Notes under the pieces: model-generated
Database searches by the model: none
Seen by the model: only the letters and a program-made list of their open reading frames with translations
What the model was told of the DNA's origin: nothing
Program-made: the position numbers and the translations under genes
Source: Adiantum capillus-veneris
Taxonomy: Eukaryota; Streptophyta; Polypodiopsida; Polypodiales; Pteridaceae
NCBI GenBank assembly: GCA_014529385.2
Contig: CM043958.1
Span: forward strand, 121,802,817-121,866,816
DNA length: 64,000 bases
Direction: 5' to 3'
Shown here: piece after piece, positions 43,020 through 56,114 of the stretch
Layout: every line of letters begins with the position of its first letter
Position numbering within the stretch: position 1 is the first letter of the stretch

Positions 43020-44425
43020 TCACTGGTAGATATCCTTTGAACGAAAAGCAGTAAATATTGAAAACATTGAGAAAAACGAGAAAGGAAACTCAAGAAAAAC
43101 CCAAATACCAGGACAAGGATTCAACCATGACACGAGTTGAATGGAGAAAGAAGTATCAAGAGTTGAAGAAAGGTCTAAAGGAGATATATACCATTGAAAT
43201 GGAAACCACTGAGGAGGAAGGTAAAGATGTAATGAGTGTTCCATCCCATTACAAGAAATATACTCTCCAGGACCAAAAAATCATAGTCGAACAACCTGGC
43301 AGGGAACTACAAAAATAAGGTGAGTCCTACAAAGGACCTAAAAATGCAAAAAAGATAGCTCTCGTGCCGAACCAAGAGAAGATCCTATACCTACCTACAT
43401 TAAAAACGACCTGACGGAAGAAGAAGACGATCTTTTGGTAAGCTTACTGAAAGAATATCAAGATATCTTTGCTTGGTCTTATAAGGATCTCAAGGGTGTT
43501 GATCCAAAAATCTGTCAACATACCATACCTATGAGAGATGACGCAAAACCAAGCAGACAGAGGCCATATACTTATAAAATGAAACATTTGCTAGAAAGAT
43601 CAAAGAAGAGATTGAAAAGCTAAAGGAGATTGAATTCATTTATGAAATTGAACACACAGATTGGGTGTCTCCAATTGTGGTAGTACCTAAGAAAATGGAA
43701 AATTACGGGTGTGTGTCAATCTCAAGAAAGTGAATGCAGCTACCATAGTAGACAACTTTTCTCTTCCAATCATTGAGCATGTTTTAGAACGAGTTGCAAG
43801 AAAAGAAGATTACAGCTTTTTAGATGGCTTTTCGGGATACAATCAACTTTTGGTTGACCCCAAAGATCAGCATAAAACTTCCTTTGCAACTGAATGGGGC
43901 ATTTTTGCCTATCGGGTTATGCCTTTTGGGTTGACTAATGCTCTTGACACATTTCAAAGATTGATGAGCCATGCTTTTAGGAAATACCTTCGGAATTTCA
44001 TGGAAGTATATAGGGATGATCTATGTGTACATTCATCAATCCGAGCTGATCATTTTAAACACCTCAAGAAGGTATTTGAAAAATGTAGACTTTATAGGAT
44101 TTGCTTAAATCCTAAAAAGTGCACGTTTATGGGTAGACAAGGAAAAATTCTTGGACATATAGTATCTAAAAATGGCATAGCTATTGATATGGATAAAATT
44201 CATGTTATTGTTGATTTGCGTAGACCGACAACAGTCAAAGGGGTTCAAGCTTTCATGGGACATAGTGGATATTACAGACGATTCATTTATATATACGCTA
44301 TAATTGCAAAACCCATGTATAGCTTGATTATACTCTTTGAATGGACGGATGAGCGTAAAGAATCCTTCATGAAGCTTAAGCAAGCTCTCACTTCAGCTCC
44401 AATATTGAAAGCACCAGATTAGAAT
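43020..44425 (+). pseudogene. Element E reverse transcriptase
   Basis: The lysine-rich linker (43058-43318) leads into RT. Blocks VFAWSYKDLKGVD-type (FAWSYKDLKGVDPKICQH, 43,465), VNLKKVNAATI, FLDGFSGYNQLL, PFGLTNALDTFQRLM and FMGHSGYYRRFIY are clear. The catalytic box reads YRDDL (44,010) instead of YMDDL. Stops and shifts occur near 43,320 and 43,620. RT could not be active. Confidence 0.85.
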
Positions 44426-45005
44426 AAGATATTCCACATACATGTGGATGCTTCCAATTTTTCTTTTTGCTATTGGGTGTATACTAGCTCAACCAGGGGA
44501 CGGAAAGATTGATTTTCCTATTTCTTATGCTAGTAGACAGTTGAATATGGCAAAGAAAAACTATACAACCAAAAGGGAAGGATTAGGAATGATATATGCT
44601 GTAAAAAGTATAGACATTACCTATTAGCTAACAAATTTGTGTTCTTTGTGGACCACCAAGCCTTATTGTACTTGGTCAACAAGCCATGCAACACAGGAAG
44701 AATAATGAGATGGTTCATCATTCTTTTGGAATTTGATTTCATTGTACTTGTGAAAAACGGCACCACTCACCAAAGAGCATATCATTTGTCAAGGATCGTT
44801 TCATGAGAACCACCAAAGGGAGTAGACGATGATCTACTAGATGCATATCTGTTCTCCGTGGAAATGATACCTCGATGGTCGGAAAATATGGTATCCTTAA
44901 TGACCATAGCTTAAGTGGATTTGCAAATACCACTTCCTTTTACAACCAGATTAATTGAGCAATCGGCTACGTATCAATTACTAGCTAGAAGGCTGTACAA
45001 AAGAA
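44426..45005 (+). pseudogene. Element E RNase H
   Basis: HVDASNF (shifted), AIGCILAQPGDGKIDFPISYASRQLN, NYTTKREGLGMIYAVK and FVDHQALLYLVNKP match A RNase H in order. Frame changes near 44,455 and 44,610 and stops near 44,805-44,910 disable it. Confidence 0.75.
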
Positions 45006-45016
45006 ATTGAGATGGA

Positions 45017-46121
45017 ATGTTGCTTTTGTGCATTAATCCTGAGGAGAAAACCCAATACCTAAGTCAAGCACATGTTACCATAGTAGGACTTCACTTTGCG
45101 GAAGACCAAACTATGCAACGGATCTTGAGACTTGGGGTATTTTGGCCAACTATGAGGAGTGATGTTCACTCATTTGTTAAAAAATGTCCTCAATGCCAGA
45201 AACGAGCACTCATACCTCATGTGACATTGTTCCGAATAGCACTTGTTCCTAGGTGGAGTAACTATCTAGTTACTTACTTATCAAGCCAAAAATTTCCCGA
45301 GGATATGAGTAAACGCGACCAAAGAGCAATTGAAACTGAAGCAAGAGACTATGCTCTTATCAGAAACCAATTGTATTGAAGAGGGAAGGATCAACATCTG
45401 CATCTTTGTGCAAATGAAGACAAATATATTCCCATTATAGAACCTGCTGGATTAGCTGGAGGTCACTTTTCAAGTGAGACCACCGCAAGAGAAATCTTAA
45501 TGGCAGGCATATGGTGGCCAATGTTATTTGTAGATGCCAAAAGAATATGTAAGAAGGTGTGATACATGTCAACGAGCAAAAATGCCAACCCATGTAGATA
45601 GCATGCCTTTAAGACCAATGATGGAGACTAGAGCTTTTGCAAAATGGGGTATAGACTTTGTTGGGCCAATACTGCCACCTGCTTATAGAACCCAAGCTCA
45701 ATATATCATTGTCGCTATGGACTATTTGACCAAGTGGACAAAGGCTAAAGCAACACAAAAGAATGATACCAGAACCACAGCCGCATTCTTATATGAGAAT
45801 GTGTTCACAAGATATGGACGGCCAATAGAAATTGTCAGTGATTGGGAAACTCGTTTCCTCAATGAGGTAATTGAGTATCTGCTTAATGAATTTACGGTCA
45901 TCCATAACAAATCGGCTCCCTACCACGCACAAGCAAATGGACAAGTCAAGCATACAAATAAAATTCTTAGCTCGATATTGACTAAAGTGATTAGTTCAAG
46001 ACGACGGACAGATTGGGAAATGAATCTCCATGCCGCTCTATGGGCTTATAGAGTGTCATTCAAGAGAGCTTTAAATGATACACCTTTTAACCTTGTTTAT
46101 GGTCTTGATGCCACACTGTAG
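45017..46121 (+). pseudogene. Element E integrase: two zinc fingers and catalytic core
   Basis: First finger HVTIVGLH...CPQC (45,070-45,200) is complete. The second lacks its first His (AGLAGGHF) and is shifted before CDTCQRAK (45,555). The core has WGIDFVGP, SDWETRF (Asp kept, Arg and Gly of the usual SDRGT lost) and NGQVKHTNK, where A has Glu; here the catalytic Glu is Lys. The copy confirms that the double zinc finger is ancestral to the A/E group. Confidence 0.8.
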
Positions 46122-46620
46122 ATAGAATTTCTATTGCCGACACTAAGGGTAGCTAAGGATCTTGAGTGGACTGGACATGAATTGTCAAAGGCTTGAAGAT
46201 TTAGAAAAGCTTGATGAGAAAATGCTAACAGTTGTGGCTCACATCTATGTACAAAAGCGGAAACAAAAATAGTTTTTTGATTCCCATTAACTTACAAAAA
46301 TCTTCAAAAAAGGGGACTTAGTTTTAGCCTATTCCCTGAAGCAACACATTCCCAAGTTTAAGAAAAAGGGAAACGTATTGTTTATCATTGAAGATGTATC
46401 TCCAAGTGGAGCAGTTAAGTTGTCCACTGTAGATGGTGAACCAATGGCTAATTGGATTAGTGGATGCCGTTTAAAGAAGTACAATTTGCCACTAACCAAT
46501 GAATTGCTAGAAAAGATGCATGCACCAAAGCAAAGAAAGATAAAACGACAGCAGGTCATTGATGAAGCCCAAGAGGAAGCTCGGCTTTGAGTACTCAAAA
46601 GGAAAGTTGCTCTCAAAAAT
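46122..46620 (+). pseudogene. Element E integrase C-terminal domain
   Basis: FKKGDLVLAYSLKQHIPKFKKKG, then ISGCRLKKYNLPLT, align with A's FKVGDYVLVYTLKQHAKKL and ISGCRVKKYLLPLT. Stops at the start (TAG near 46,120) and end (46,588). Confidence 0.75.
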
Positions 46621-47200
46621 CAACAAATACCTATTCCCATCAACACTCTGGAACTAGATGACCGACTATGGGAAGTACAGAAGGATGTAGTAACAAAGGA
46701 TGATGAATGGCTAGATGGAATGGACCTTCGCATCAAAGTACAACTGAACAATCATAGAACAAATGTGTTGGTCGATACAGGAGCTCGAGTAAATGCAGTT
46801 ATTTATTCCACTTGAAAGCAACAAGTCAGTCTTTGACAGCAATAATATCAACTATTAAAGGATGCAACAAGAACCCAACACCGACACTGGGAGTAGTCAG
46901 TTTAAATGTGATAGTACATGAATGTTCATGCCCTCATTAGTTTGTAGCTTACTAGATGAACACATGAATGAAACAATGATTCTGTAAGATCTCCAACCCG
47001 CTAATACCAAGATCGGGATGGGATCCTTGACAGGTCTCTAGGTCTGATAAAAATCAAAGTCTCTAAACAAGAAAAATCCAAGGAATAGACCTTTATCATT
47101 GACAATGGCTTGGGTCTATAGCCTTAGAAGCAGACCTAGTCCTGTCTCGCAGCAGAAATGGGACAACGTATTAAAAGTCCAAAAAACTATTTCGGCCCTA
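46621..47200 (+). pseudogene. Element E post-integrase protease remnant
   Basis: After the integrase C-terminus, DLRIKVQLNNHRTNVLVDTGARVNAV (46,725-46,805) matches the second protease-like domain of A (ECKVGTNQIKARALLDSGAQANLL), with D-T-G in place of D-S-G. The rest is broken by stops, with TIKGCNKNPTPTLGVVSLNVIVHE readable after a shift. This shows the domain is a family trait and once had a canonical D-[ST]-G site. Confidence 0.65.
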
Positions 47201-48116
47201 TAACTGCCACAATTGGGCTAAGGTATCCTCAACCAACGCTTTTTTCCCCCTAACAGATGTGAGGGCATAGCCAATGGTGGACTTCTCTTCCAAGTGAAGA
47301 AGTTTTCTAAACGTTTTAGTGCGCAAAGATGGATAGTTACCTGACTAATCAAGTCCACCCGTCCTTGATTGACAACCTTAGTCAATCCCCACTTACCACC
47401 CCGCACTCACACATGATTCTTTTGTTATTTAATTACTACCACGTCCTTATCACAATTAAAATAATGATTCCTATTATCCTTCATGACAAGATTTTATTAA
47501 AACAACCCTTGAAAACAGTATTGAAAACCTTCTTTTAGCAAACAGACTTCTTTAAACTTAAGACAGGGCACAATCAAAACATTGTCCATAATAACCATGA
47601 CCAGTACTCTTCTTGTCTCAAGACCACCTACGGGTGAAAAAACGGCACCCATTCCTTATATATATAAAAACCGGGATGGAAAAAGCCATCACCCAAAGTC
47701 CGGGCGTCCATACGCCAACCGGTTGCCCATACAACCGGGCGGCTCCCCTAGGATAAAAACGGTATCCTAACTTATATAGAAACATCAAGACATGACATGG
47801 AGTAGAAACTCATCGTTCATGGGGGTAACCGACTTATCCGTGGCTAGAAAGCCAATCATTATCATCAAAATATACCAAGGAGTCGGAGATGTCTTGAGAC
47901 AAGTTGTCTTAAGGATGATCAATCATTTCTTTCCTAGGTCAATCAGTCATAACCCAATCATTTCTTTCCTATTTACAATCATTGCTCGTTGGTTTCGTGG
48001 AAGTTACCTTCCATTTACAGCTAGTTTATCCTTCCTAACTTTACATATGCAATGTTAACTTAAAAATGAACTTTAAAAGATTATAAGTGAACAAAATAGA
48101 AATCCACCTGCGACGA

Positions 48117-48273
48117 CTACTCGTCCATGTGCTGTGGGGCGGGAGCCCGTAGATTTTTCTCCGTTGGCCTACGGCTAGGCCTTGCCTCATGGTCATTAGT
48201 GGCCTTGTTTCTTTTATTGCTAACATCCTCTTCCTCGGTAAGAGGATTTCCCCTGGTTCTCTTTGGAGCCATG
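48117..48273 (-). CDS. Short basic ORF, possible gag start
   Basis: A 52-codon ATG frame beginning MAPKRTRGNP, charged throughout, ending in TAG. It resembles the opening of some Ty3 gag genes but has no domain. It could be the residue of gag in a non-autonomous element whose LTR is the AT-rich region to its right. Confidence 0.3.
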
Positions 48274-48679
48274 TCGGCCGCCTTATAAAAAGACTTAATC
48301 CATTATAAGTTTAATTGAATAATCTTCTTTTTCCTTTTTTACCCAAAAATAAGGATTTTTGGAGTAAGTAGGTATCTTTAATACTCAATTTGATGAGATA
48401 TTCCTCCTGTAACTTATTTATGCTATAAGTAATTTGCCATAATTACCGTTTAATTTGGGAAGCCCTTTAACTAGATTTATCCTTAGTCTATATTTCATTT
48501 TAGCCTTAGTAAATTATAATTTCTATCGGCTAATGGATTACTCACCCTAAATTGTAATTGAATATGTTCTATCTTTAGTAATTTTCATAAAGTTGATTTA
48601 TAACCTTTCCCTCCTATACTTATGGTCTAATTTAGGCAGAATTTTACTGATAGTAATTTGTTATACCAACCATTTATGC

Positions 48680-49900
48680 TGAGGTAATTTTCCAACCCTT
48701 CAATAGTGATTTTTGGACATCACGTATTTATTGGTAATTAGATAAATTCATTTACTAATTTCCTTTCTCTATTTTATACGCAAAATCGGTTACTTTTATT
48801 GAAGATAAATACCTAAACTATTTATCTGAGGTTCGGGTATTTATCACGGATTCCTCAAGGTGTGTTCTACCTCTTATATTTATATCAAAGATTTTTGGAT
48901 TAATTTACTATATTGCCCCTTTTATTTTCCCCTAAAAATAATGTAGTTTTTCTGGGATAATTAGGTAAACTAATTATCTGATAGTAACATAATTATCACG
49001 ATTTTCCTAACATGTAATCAACCTCTAATAAATAACTCAAATCATTTTGAATCAATTTACTAATTTCTCCCTTTTAATTTGTCATAAAAATAGAGTATTT
49101 CTGCTAAAGTAATTAGGTGAATTATTTATCTGAGCTTGACATAATTATCACAAGTTTCCTAACATGTAGATAACCTCTGATAAATAACTCAAGGTAATTT
49201 GAATCAGTTTACTAATTTCCCCCTTTTAATTTGGTCTAAAAACAGAGTAATTCTGCTAAAGTAACTAGGTAAATTAATTATCTAAGCTTGAAATAATTAT
49301 CACATGTTTTCTCACATATAATTAACCTCTAATAAATAACTCAAAGCAGTTTGAATCAATTTACTAATTTTTCCCTTTTAATTTGGCGTAAAAACAGAAT
49401 ATTTTTGCTAAAGCATTTGGTAAATTAATTATCTGAGCTTGACATAATTATCATGGGTTTCTTAACATATAGTTAACCTCTAATAAATAACTCAAAGCAA
49501 TTTGAATCGGTTTACTAATTTGTCCCTTTTAATTTGGCCTAAAAACAGAGTATTTTTGCTAAAGTAATGAGGTAAATTAATTATCTGAGCTTGACATAAT
49601 TATCATGGGCTCCCTAACATATAACTAACTTCTGAAAAATAACTCAAACCAATTTGAATCAGTTTACTAGTTTTCCCCTTTTAATTTGTCCTAAAAATAG
49701 AGTATTTCTGCTAAAGTAATTAGGTAAATTAATTATCTGAGCTTGACATAATCATCACAATTTTCTTAACATGTAATTAACCTCTGATAAATAGCTCAAA
49801 GCAATTTGAATTAATTTGAATATTTTTCCCTTTATTTTTCTCTTTAAAAAGTGTAATTCTGTTAATTTAATTAAGAAAATTACTCAAAAAATTATAAGAT
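48680..49900. repeat. AT-rich ~152-bp tandem repeat, about eight units
   Basis: The landmark CATAATTATC recurs at 48989, 49140, 49292, 49443, 49595 and 49747 (periods 151-152). More degenerate units precede it (near 48,690 and 48,838) and trail off after 49,850. Each unit has TAATTATCTGAGCTTGA, AATAACTCAAA, CTTTTAATTTG and CTGCTAAAGTAA blocks. Confidence 0.9.
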
Positions 49901-50875
49901 AATTTTTCTAGCTTAATGATTGTCTAATGCATCTCTGATAATTACCTCAACTTAATCTAAACTTAATTAATATATTTCTCATTAATTTATGGTTAATTTG
50001 GATAATTTAAGCCCTAATATGATAGGATAATTAATTAGCTTAATAATCCCAAGCTTAATTACAATAATCAACAGAGAATATTTAATTAAGAGAGGATTTA
50101 TGAGTATACATAGGCTTAATCTTTAATTTATTAAGAAAATAGATTAATCTAGCCTTGCTAATTAAAAAGGATTAGGCTAATTACCGTTTAAGTTAATCAA
50201 CTAGAGCTTAATCTCTAGTGATTTCTGTGTAGGGGTCTCTCTAGATGAGAGAGAGTGTGTCAAGGCTCTGACTCTCTTGAAATTCTGAAGCAAGGGTCAT
50301 ATTTTTAGGTTTCTGGGCACTCACAGGCTGGAAAATGGCAATAACTTGCATCCCAAGCAGCCCTACAGGTCAAAAAACGCCCCCTGCTGCTGCTAAATCT
50401 AAACTAGGAGAGTTCATCATTACCCCACACAACCCCCCAGATACACAGAATCGATTTTTACTAATTTCTCTGATTTTTAATGATGAAAATTGGAAATATC
50501 AATAATTTCTAGAACCTTAGTCTTTATTGATAATAATTACTGAAACCGTCCAATTTTACTTAACTTATTAAATTCCTAGTGTAATGTTTCAGAGCCCGTA
50601 ACTTTTCCAGATTTTATCGGAATTTTGTTCTGAAAATTTCTAGCCTGGGGTTTGTTGTGCTTAAGATTCCAAAAATACCAATATTTGCCACGGTCGGACA
50701 ATTCTACATTGCTTTTTCAATAATCATATCAGTTTGATTAAGCTTTATACAATCTTTAAGATTCCAGAAACTGGAAACCTTATAGATTCTTGGAATCGCA
50801 TGGATGCGGACGTACAAAGCAGTACCAGATTGGGATACCAATCAACTTAAGCTATCACCTAAAGGCTGACAACTC

Positions 50876-51440
50876 ATTGTTCCAATACAAGAAAATGCTA
50901 CAAGTAGCATGCAAGGAGTTAGGCATATCTGGTACGAAAAGCACAACTTAAGGACAAGCCGATTCAAAGTTGGGTGCCAAATACATCATCTACTGTACCA
51001 AAGATGGTTCCAAGGTTCAAAACACAAAGAGGAGCATCTTCGAGCAGCCGAACCTAAAACAAGATGGATTTCAAGGAAAAAGGAGCACTTATCTTCTCCG
51101 CAAACTGTAAAACCGATGAAGCAGTGGAGAGTTAAGTCTCAAAACACTCAACCACAACATTTCTACCAATGGCGTGTTAAAGCTCAACAACCATCATTAT
51201 TGATACTGACAGCTCAAGAAATTATTGTCAAAGCATCCTGACAGTACAATAAAGCAAAGAGCACACAAGCTACAAGATTTTCTCTTTGGAAAATTGCAAC
51301 AAAAAACCTCGACCTCAGAAACCCTTGAGTTAATTACTCAAGACCCAACTCTTGCACAGCATAATGGTTTGAATTGCATTGATCTTCAAAGCATGGTAGA
51401 TCCAACCAAGGCTATGCATAGACACGATTGTTGAACCCAT
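50876..51440 (+). pseudogene. Element E W-motif tail
   Basis: Open pieces read KQWRVKSQ and YQWRVKAQ, with TRWISRK and QSWVPN nearby in other frames. These match the KQIWIPK-type repeats after the second protease of A. The end also echoes A (STIKQRAHKLQDFLF against PSIKQRAALLERLLY). Broken by shifts. Confidence 0.55.
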
Positions 51441-53280
51441 GCACACAGTCATCCCAGAGTACACCATCTAGGAGGGGTGGAAGGGAACTAAGTAATTTAA
51501 GGGAAATGCTTGAAGAGGGAGGAAAAAGTTGGATGTTAATGTGTGATTTTTTACAAAATTACCTAATAATGCCCTTACAAAATCATCAATAGGGAAAATT
51601 TAATTGATAACATCTCCCCGATGAGTGTAAATAGTGTATATACTATCAGAAAATCATCAAAAAGTTGTCTTTTCTGTTATTTTTATCATTTTTCTTGATA
51701 TTGGGACTTAAAAATGGAGAAATCCACCAAAAAACAATTAACCGGTGTTTCTCAATGGATTTTCCTAATTATTGATTTTTCACTTTTCTTTTTTAGTGCA
51801 TTTTATTATTTTCTTTGATTTTTTCAATAAACAGGTCAAAAATTAATAGTAAATAGCAAATGAGCTCATATGGAGAAACTGAAGATATGTTGATGGTCAG
51901 AAAAACAAGGCGGACTGGCACAAAAAATTTCAATCGAATCGATAGATGGAAGCAGGAAGCCAAAATTAGGCTGCCAAGACCTACTTTCGTAAATTCTTGC
52001 AGAATGAGCTAACAGAATCCGGTTGAAGAAATTTTTGAGTCTAACAAAGATTTCACGGCCTAGCAGGACTAATAGGGGAATTTGAGGAAAAATACTTTGG
52101 GAAGTCCGAGTATAGATATCCAAAGTAGCCCAAAATCACCTCATTTACACTAGTCACTCTTGGAGAAGAGAGCTCTCGACCTTCTTCGCGCGCAATTTCC
52201 GGAGTCCACAGTCGCCCTTTTACAGCGCCAGTCTCACACGAGACATGAGGGGTAAGTTCCAAGTTTATCAATGAACAATCCTATATGGCCAGGTAGCAAG
52301 TTTAGGCTCAAGGAAAAAACCCTAGAAACCCAGCAGTGCACGAAGTCCGACGACCCAAAATTGACCATAGCGGCCTGTCAACTCAACCAAATTCAACGAG
52401 ACTTGACCTGTAGCATATCACTATATAATAGAATGCTTCTATATCACTAGATGACCATTCAACAGGGGTCGAGGGGGTGTCCCAAGTAGAAAATCTAGCT
52501 TTTTTCCAGATGCCAGAATTGGATTCTGACTCCACAGACAGCTTATAGACTGGGTCTATACACAATGTACATGGATGGTTTCATGAAAACAATCAAGGTA
52601 AACTCTTGAATAGCAAAAAGTAGCTCGAAGGCTACAAAGTGTCAAATTTGACATATGAAGTCAAACTAACCCCAAATGGGCCAAAACTGGATAGGTAGCA
52701 TCAGGACTACGTAGCGGACAAGTCCATAGCTTCAAAAGTGACTAACCAACTCCAAGTTGCAACAAAAAAAATACACATTTTGATGAAAAAGTTAATAATC
52801 ACGATTATTTACTTTCCTGCCAAAATGGGTGAAATCTGCAACTTTGACCTTATGGGACCAAAGAACATAATGTCCCAACTCCACTGACCAAGTTTGAGCA
52901 AGTTTGGACCACAAAAACTCAAAATCTCAGTATATCTAATGTTTCAGAGATTGAAAGCTTAAATCTAACACCATTTCCACCAAGTGCACTCAATTGAGCC
53001 CACACTTCACTCAGAGCACCTAGATGCCATATGTTTCAAGCCTATGATGTCAAAAATGCAAAAAGTTGGAAAAAACTCTAGCTGTAAATAACTGCGAATT
53101 TTTACTTTTGTTGCAATTTTTGCTTGAACTGTATGATTTTGATCTTTACATGTTTTTATGCATCTATGGATGCTCCAAAATTGATTTGAAGCAAATTGGA
53201 CATCATTTGTCAGCAATTCAGACTCGAGGCATTTGAGAGCGGAATTTGCAGAATTTGCTAACTTTGACATTGAATTCCCT
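51441..53280 (+). other. Spacer of element E
   Basis: Corresponds in position to the 2.8-kb spacer of A. No gene seen and none of the 24-bp palindromes. The N-terminal third of ORF2 found in A is not recognisable here, so it is deleted or too diverged. Confidence 0.45.
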
Positions 53281-53289
53281 TAACAGCAG

Positions 53290-54286
53290 CAATGCAAGCT
53301 ACCGAGAAGGCAAAGAAAAGGGTGTCCCAGAAAGAAAAGTTGCAGCCGCCGCAGTGCTAAGGCTAGGGAACTTGAGATAGTCATTGATGCTCTACAAGGA
53401 GAGTTAGATGATCGAATGAAGATCATTTTAGATCTCCAAAGAAAGATCAAAGAGCTGAAAGATGAAGCAGAACAATACCAGCTTGCCAAAGAGAAGCAGC
53501 AAAAAGAAATGAAAGAGCTGGGAGAACTTCTAACTAAGTTATCAGATGCCTGCAAAAGCAAGGATCAACAACTGACATAAGTGACCAATGAACTTCTAAC
53601 CACTACTCTGTGAGTCCAAAAGATCCAAGTGCAGCTCGATGTAGCAAATGCTTCTCTGCAGTACTCAGAGCAAAGGATCAATGATCAAGGAGCCTTTTTG
53701 AGACAAATAAGAGAGAACCCTATTGTTGCTTCGATCAAAGGTACAGATGAAGTCTATAAGACTTTGGAAAGGATAAACAAGGATCTCAAGCTAGAGTTGA
53801 AGCTAGAACAATCACAAAGACCAAACCTTGCATTGATGCGGGTCCAAAGAGAAGAGCACCTGCTCCATGCTCCAAGAGATAGCCGAATTAAAGAGAGTCA
53901 ATGAGCTGTTGAGAGAGGGAAAACCAAAACATCAAGAAGAAGCAGGTACCTCTGAACAACCAACTGATGACATACCCTCAGTCTCATTTACTGAGATGGA
54001 AACACAGTCGTCAGAAGGGCCAGAAGGAGAGTCGGACTTTCAAGTACCACTCATTGAAGCTAAGCAAGTGCCCATGGTCCAACTTTTTAAAGCTGAAGAA
54101 GATGCACTAAAAGAGCAGATTGCCCAAGAAACAGATGTTGAATGGAAAGCAGCAATGGATTGGGAGTTAAGAGTTCTCCACTCGGTAAATGTAACTCAAC
54201 TCACTCCCAACCATATCAATGCTCAGTGGCATCAGCAATCACTACCATACCCCTTAATCAAAGTGGAGCTATTAAAGGTTAAGGAA
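53290..54286 (+). pseudogene. Element E ORF2, coiled-coil part
   Basis: Heptad-like charged sequence (ELEIVIDALQGELDDRMKII, KIKELKDEAEQYQLAKEKQQ) with stops at 53,578 and 53,611, then 53629-53904 and a shifted 53867-54286 ending at WHQQSLPYPLIKVELLKVKE. The last block matches A ORF2 (WMQPSLPFPLMKFEVIK). It is cut there by the small LTR element. Confidence 0.7.
54282..54286. repeat. Left target duplication of small LTR element
   Basis: AGGAA before the TG end at 54287, repeated at 56110-56114. Confidence 0.85.
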
Positions 54287-54440
54287 TGTCACGACACCGA
54301 CAAGGCCGGACAAGACAAGGGCAGGGCCGGGCTAGGCGGTGTGGAACGGGGAGTCCAACTAGGGCAAAGGGCCAGGGGCTTGCCTATTAAAAGGGTGGTT
54401 GGGTGGTGGACTCTCAGACCCTAGTTTCCCTTGTCTTACA
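54287..54440 (+). repeat. Left LTR of small element
   Basis: 154 bp, TG...CA ends; GC-rich with a CCTATTAAAAGG stretch that may be its TATA region. Confidence 0.9.
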
Positions 54441-55955
54441 TTGCTCTAAGTGCAATATCTCTAGGAGATTACTTTTGGGTCTACTAATCACAATAGAGGT
54501 CATGGATCGGTTTAGCCAGTATGGAGCAATGAATGAGGGTCCCACTCACAGAGTGTTTAGAATTACCTCCACACACAAGTACATCTTGTACTTGAAGGAT
54601 GTTCTTTTTTAAACATCCTTACATGAGACATATTCCACATGTGGAGAATATGAGTCTCTGGACTGACACTGGCGCCATTATTTCAATTATGTGTCACGAC
54701 AAAGTCGCCAGGTGCTGGTCAAATCTATTTTCTAGACCATTTTCAGCACGACGTATCAGGAGCAATTTCAGTGGCCAGAAATTATCGGATATTTAGAATG
54801 ACTTGTTCAGGTACAAGTACTGCTAAACAACATTACAAATGGTTGTTTATACATATAGCAAGGCTCTGAGTTGTTACTGAAAAAGTTTCATTGTTTGTAC
54901 CTGAAAGTGATTAATGTTTCACCTTCTATTATGGTTCATACATTTCAGCAAGGCTTGCAGAAGATTGCAACTGAAAATATTTAGTTTCTTTTCAGAACTA
55001 TTTACATTCCTTTTTAATGTGTGCTAGGTGCATCACATTTGCCATAAGTATTGGCAAGGATCATTATGGATATACAGGTTCGGGTTTGTTTTTGCTAAAT
55101 GCATGCACACTAGGTGTTATGGGCCCTAGTGTTTAGAAAAGGCTGATTTGGAACGGCATGCATATTCCTTAAGTTGTTGCTTATGAAGCATTTTGCACTC
55201 TAAGTGCAATATCTCTAGGAGATTACTTTTGGGTCTACTAATCACCAATAGAGGTCATGGCTCGGTTTGGGTTTTTGTGGATTTTTTCAGGTTAACCACG
55301 ATGGTTATTTTGGACATTGTTGATCCCTCACCAATGTTATACACTACTGTGATTCCCCGTTTACCAGTCATCTGGGACGACTATCTGTTATCCAAGGGGA
55401 TAGGCAGATTACAAAGAGTAATCTTGTGCTAAAGGATAAGCAAAGTGCGTACGTTAGCACCAAGTGATCCAATTAGTAAGCATTTATTTCTCTTCTTGGA
55501 GTTTACTTACTATCAGTTAATGCATGTTACGACTCAGTAGTCTCTTCATGTATAAGTCAGGTTCTCAACCTTCACACTTGTTAGGGTGGGGTTGTTTACT
55601 GATGCAATTTGAGAACAAGTCAAGGACTTACACTTGGCTGATGATTTAGGTCAACAAGTTACTTCACAGAAAGTGAAAAGCGGTACTCTTTCAGGTATCT
55701 TTGTCGTGATAACTCGTTTAGTATGCTCATGCGCGTTCTAAATGGAGTCTACACACTACATGGTTACAAATGGACAACAATGTGGAAAATCAAGATGTTA
55801 CTCTTGGTTTCATTGAACCTCCTGCGCAACCATGTTTCGATCAACCAAACAGCTGGATCCATGAAGGATGCCACTTGAGAGAACATTAGTGTTCTTAAGA
55901 AGAACCTTCCCACTTTTGTTTTCGAGGACGAAAACTCTTCTTAAGGGGGGAGTAA

Positions 55956-56109
55956 TGTCAGGACACCGGCAAGGCCGGACAAGACAAGGGCAGGGCCTGG
56001 CTAGGCTGTGTGGCACGGGGAGTCCAACTAGGGCAAAGGGCCAGGGGCTTGCCTATGAAAAGGGTGGTTGGATGGTGGACTCTCAGACCCTAGTTTCCCT
56101 TGTCTTACA
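55956..56109 (+). repeat. Right LTR of small element
   Basis: 154 bp, about 95% identical to the left LTR by eye. Confidence 0.9.
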
Positions 56110-56114
56110 AGGAA
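56110..56114. repeat. Right target duplication of small LTR element
   Basis: AGGAA directly after TCTTACA. Confidence 0.85.

Larger units (their letters stand above)
47201..50800. mobile_element. AT-rich ~3.6-kb insertion in element E
   Basis: Separates the second-protease remnant from the W-motif tail, which are adjacent in A. It has no long open frame, a ~152-bp tandem repeat, and a small - strand ORF at 48117-48273. A CGGTCGGACA near 50,700 could be an LTR edge, but no partner or target duplication was found. Probably a non-autonomous LTR element; edges are approximate. Confidence 0.4.
54287..56109 (+). mobile_element. Complete small LTR element (1,823 bp), non-autonomous
   Basis: LTRs of 154 bp at 54287-54440 and 55956-56109 both run TGTCA...TCTTACA and differ at about seven positions. 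The target duplication AGGAA flanks it, and a purine tract (TTAAGGGGGGAGTAA) abuts the right LTR. The interior has no complete protein, but just before the purine tract a broken frame reads LPTFVFEDENSS, like the C-terminus of chromovirus-type integrases, so it may derive from such an element by deletion. A ~72-bp segment (CTAAGTGCAATATCTCTAG...) is present twice, at 54,445 and 55,198. It is sense-oriented within ORF2 of element E. Confidence 0.85.
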
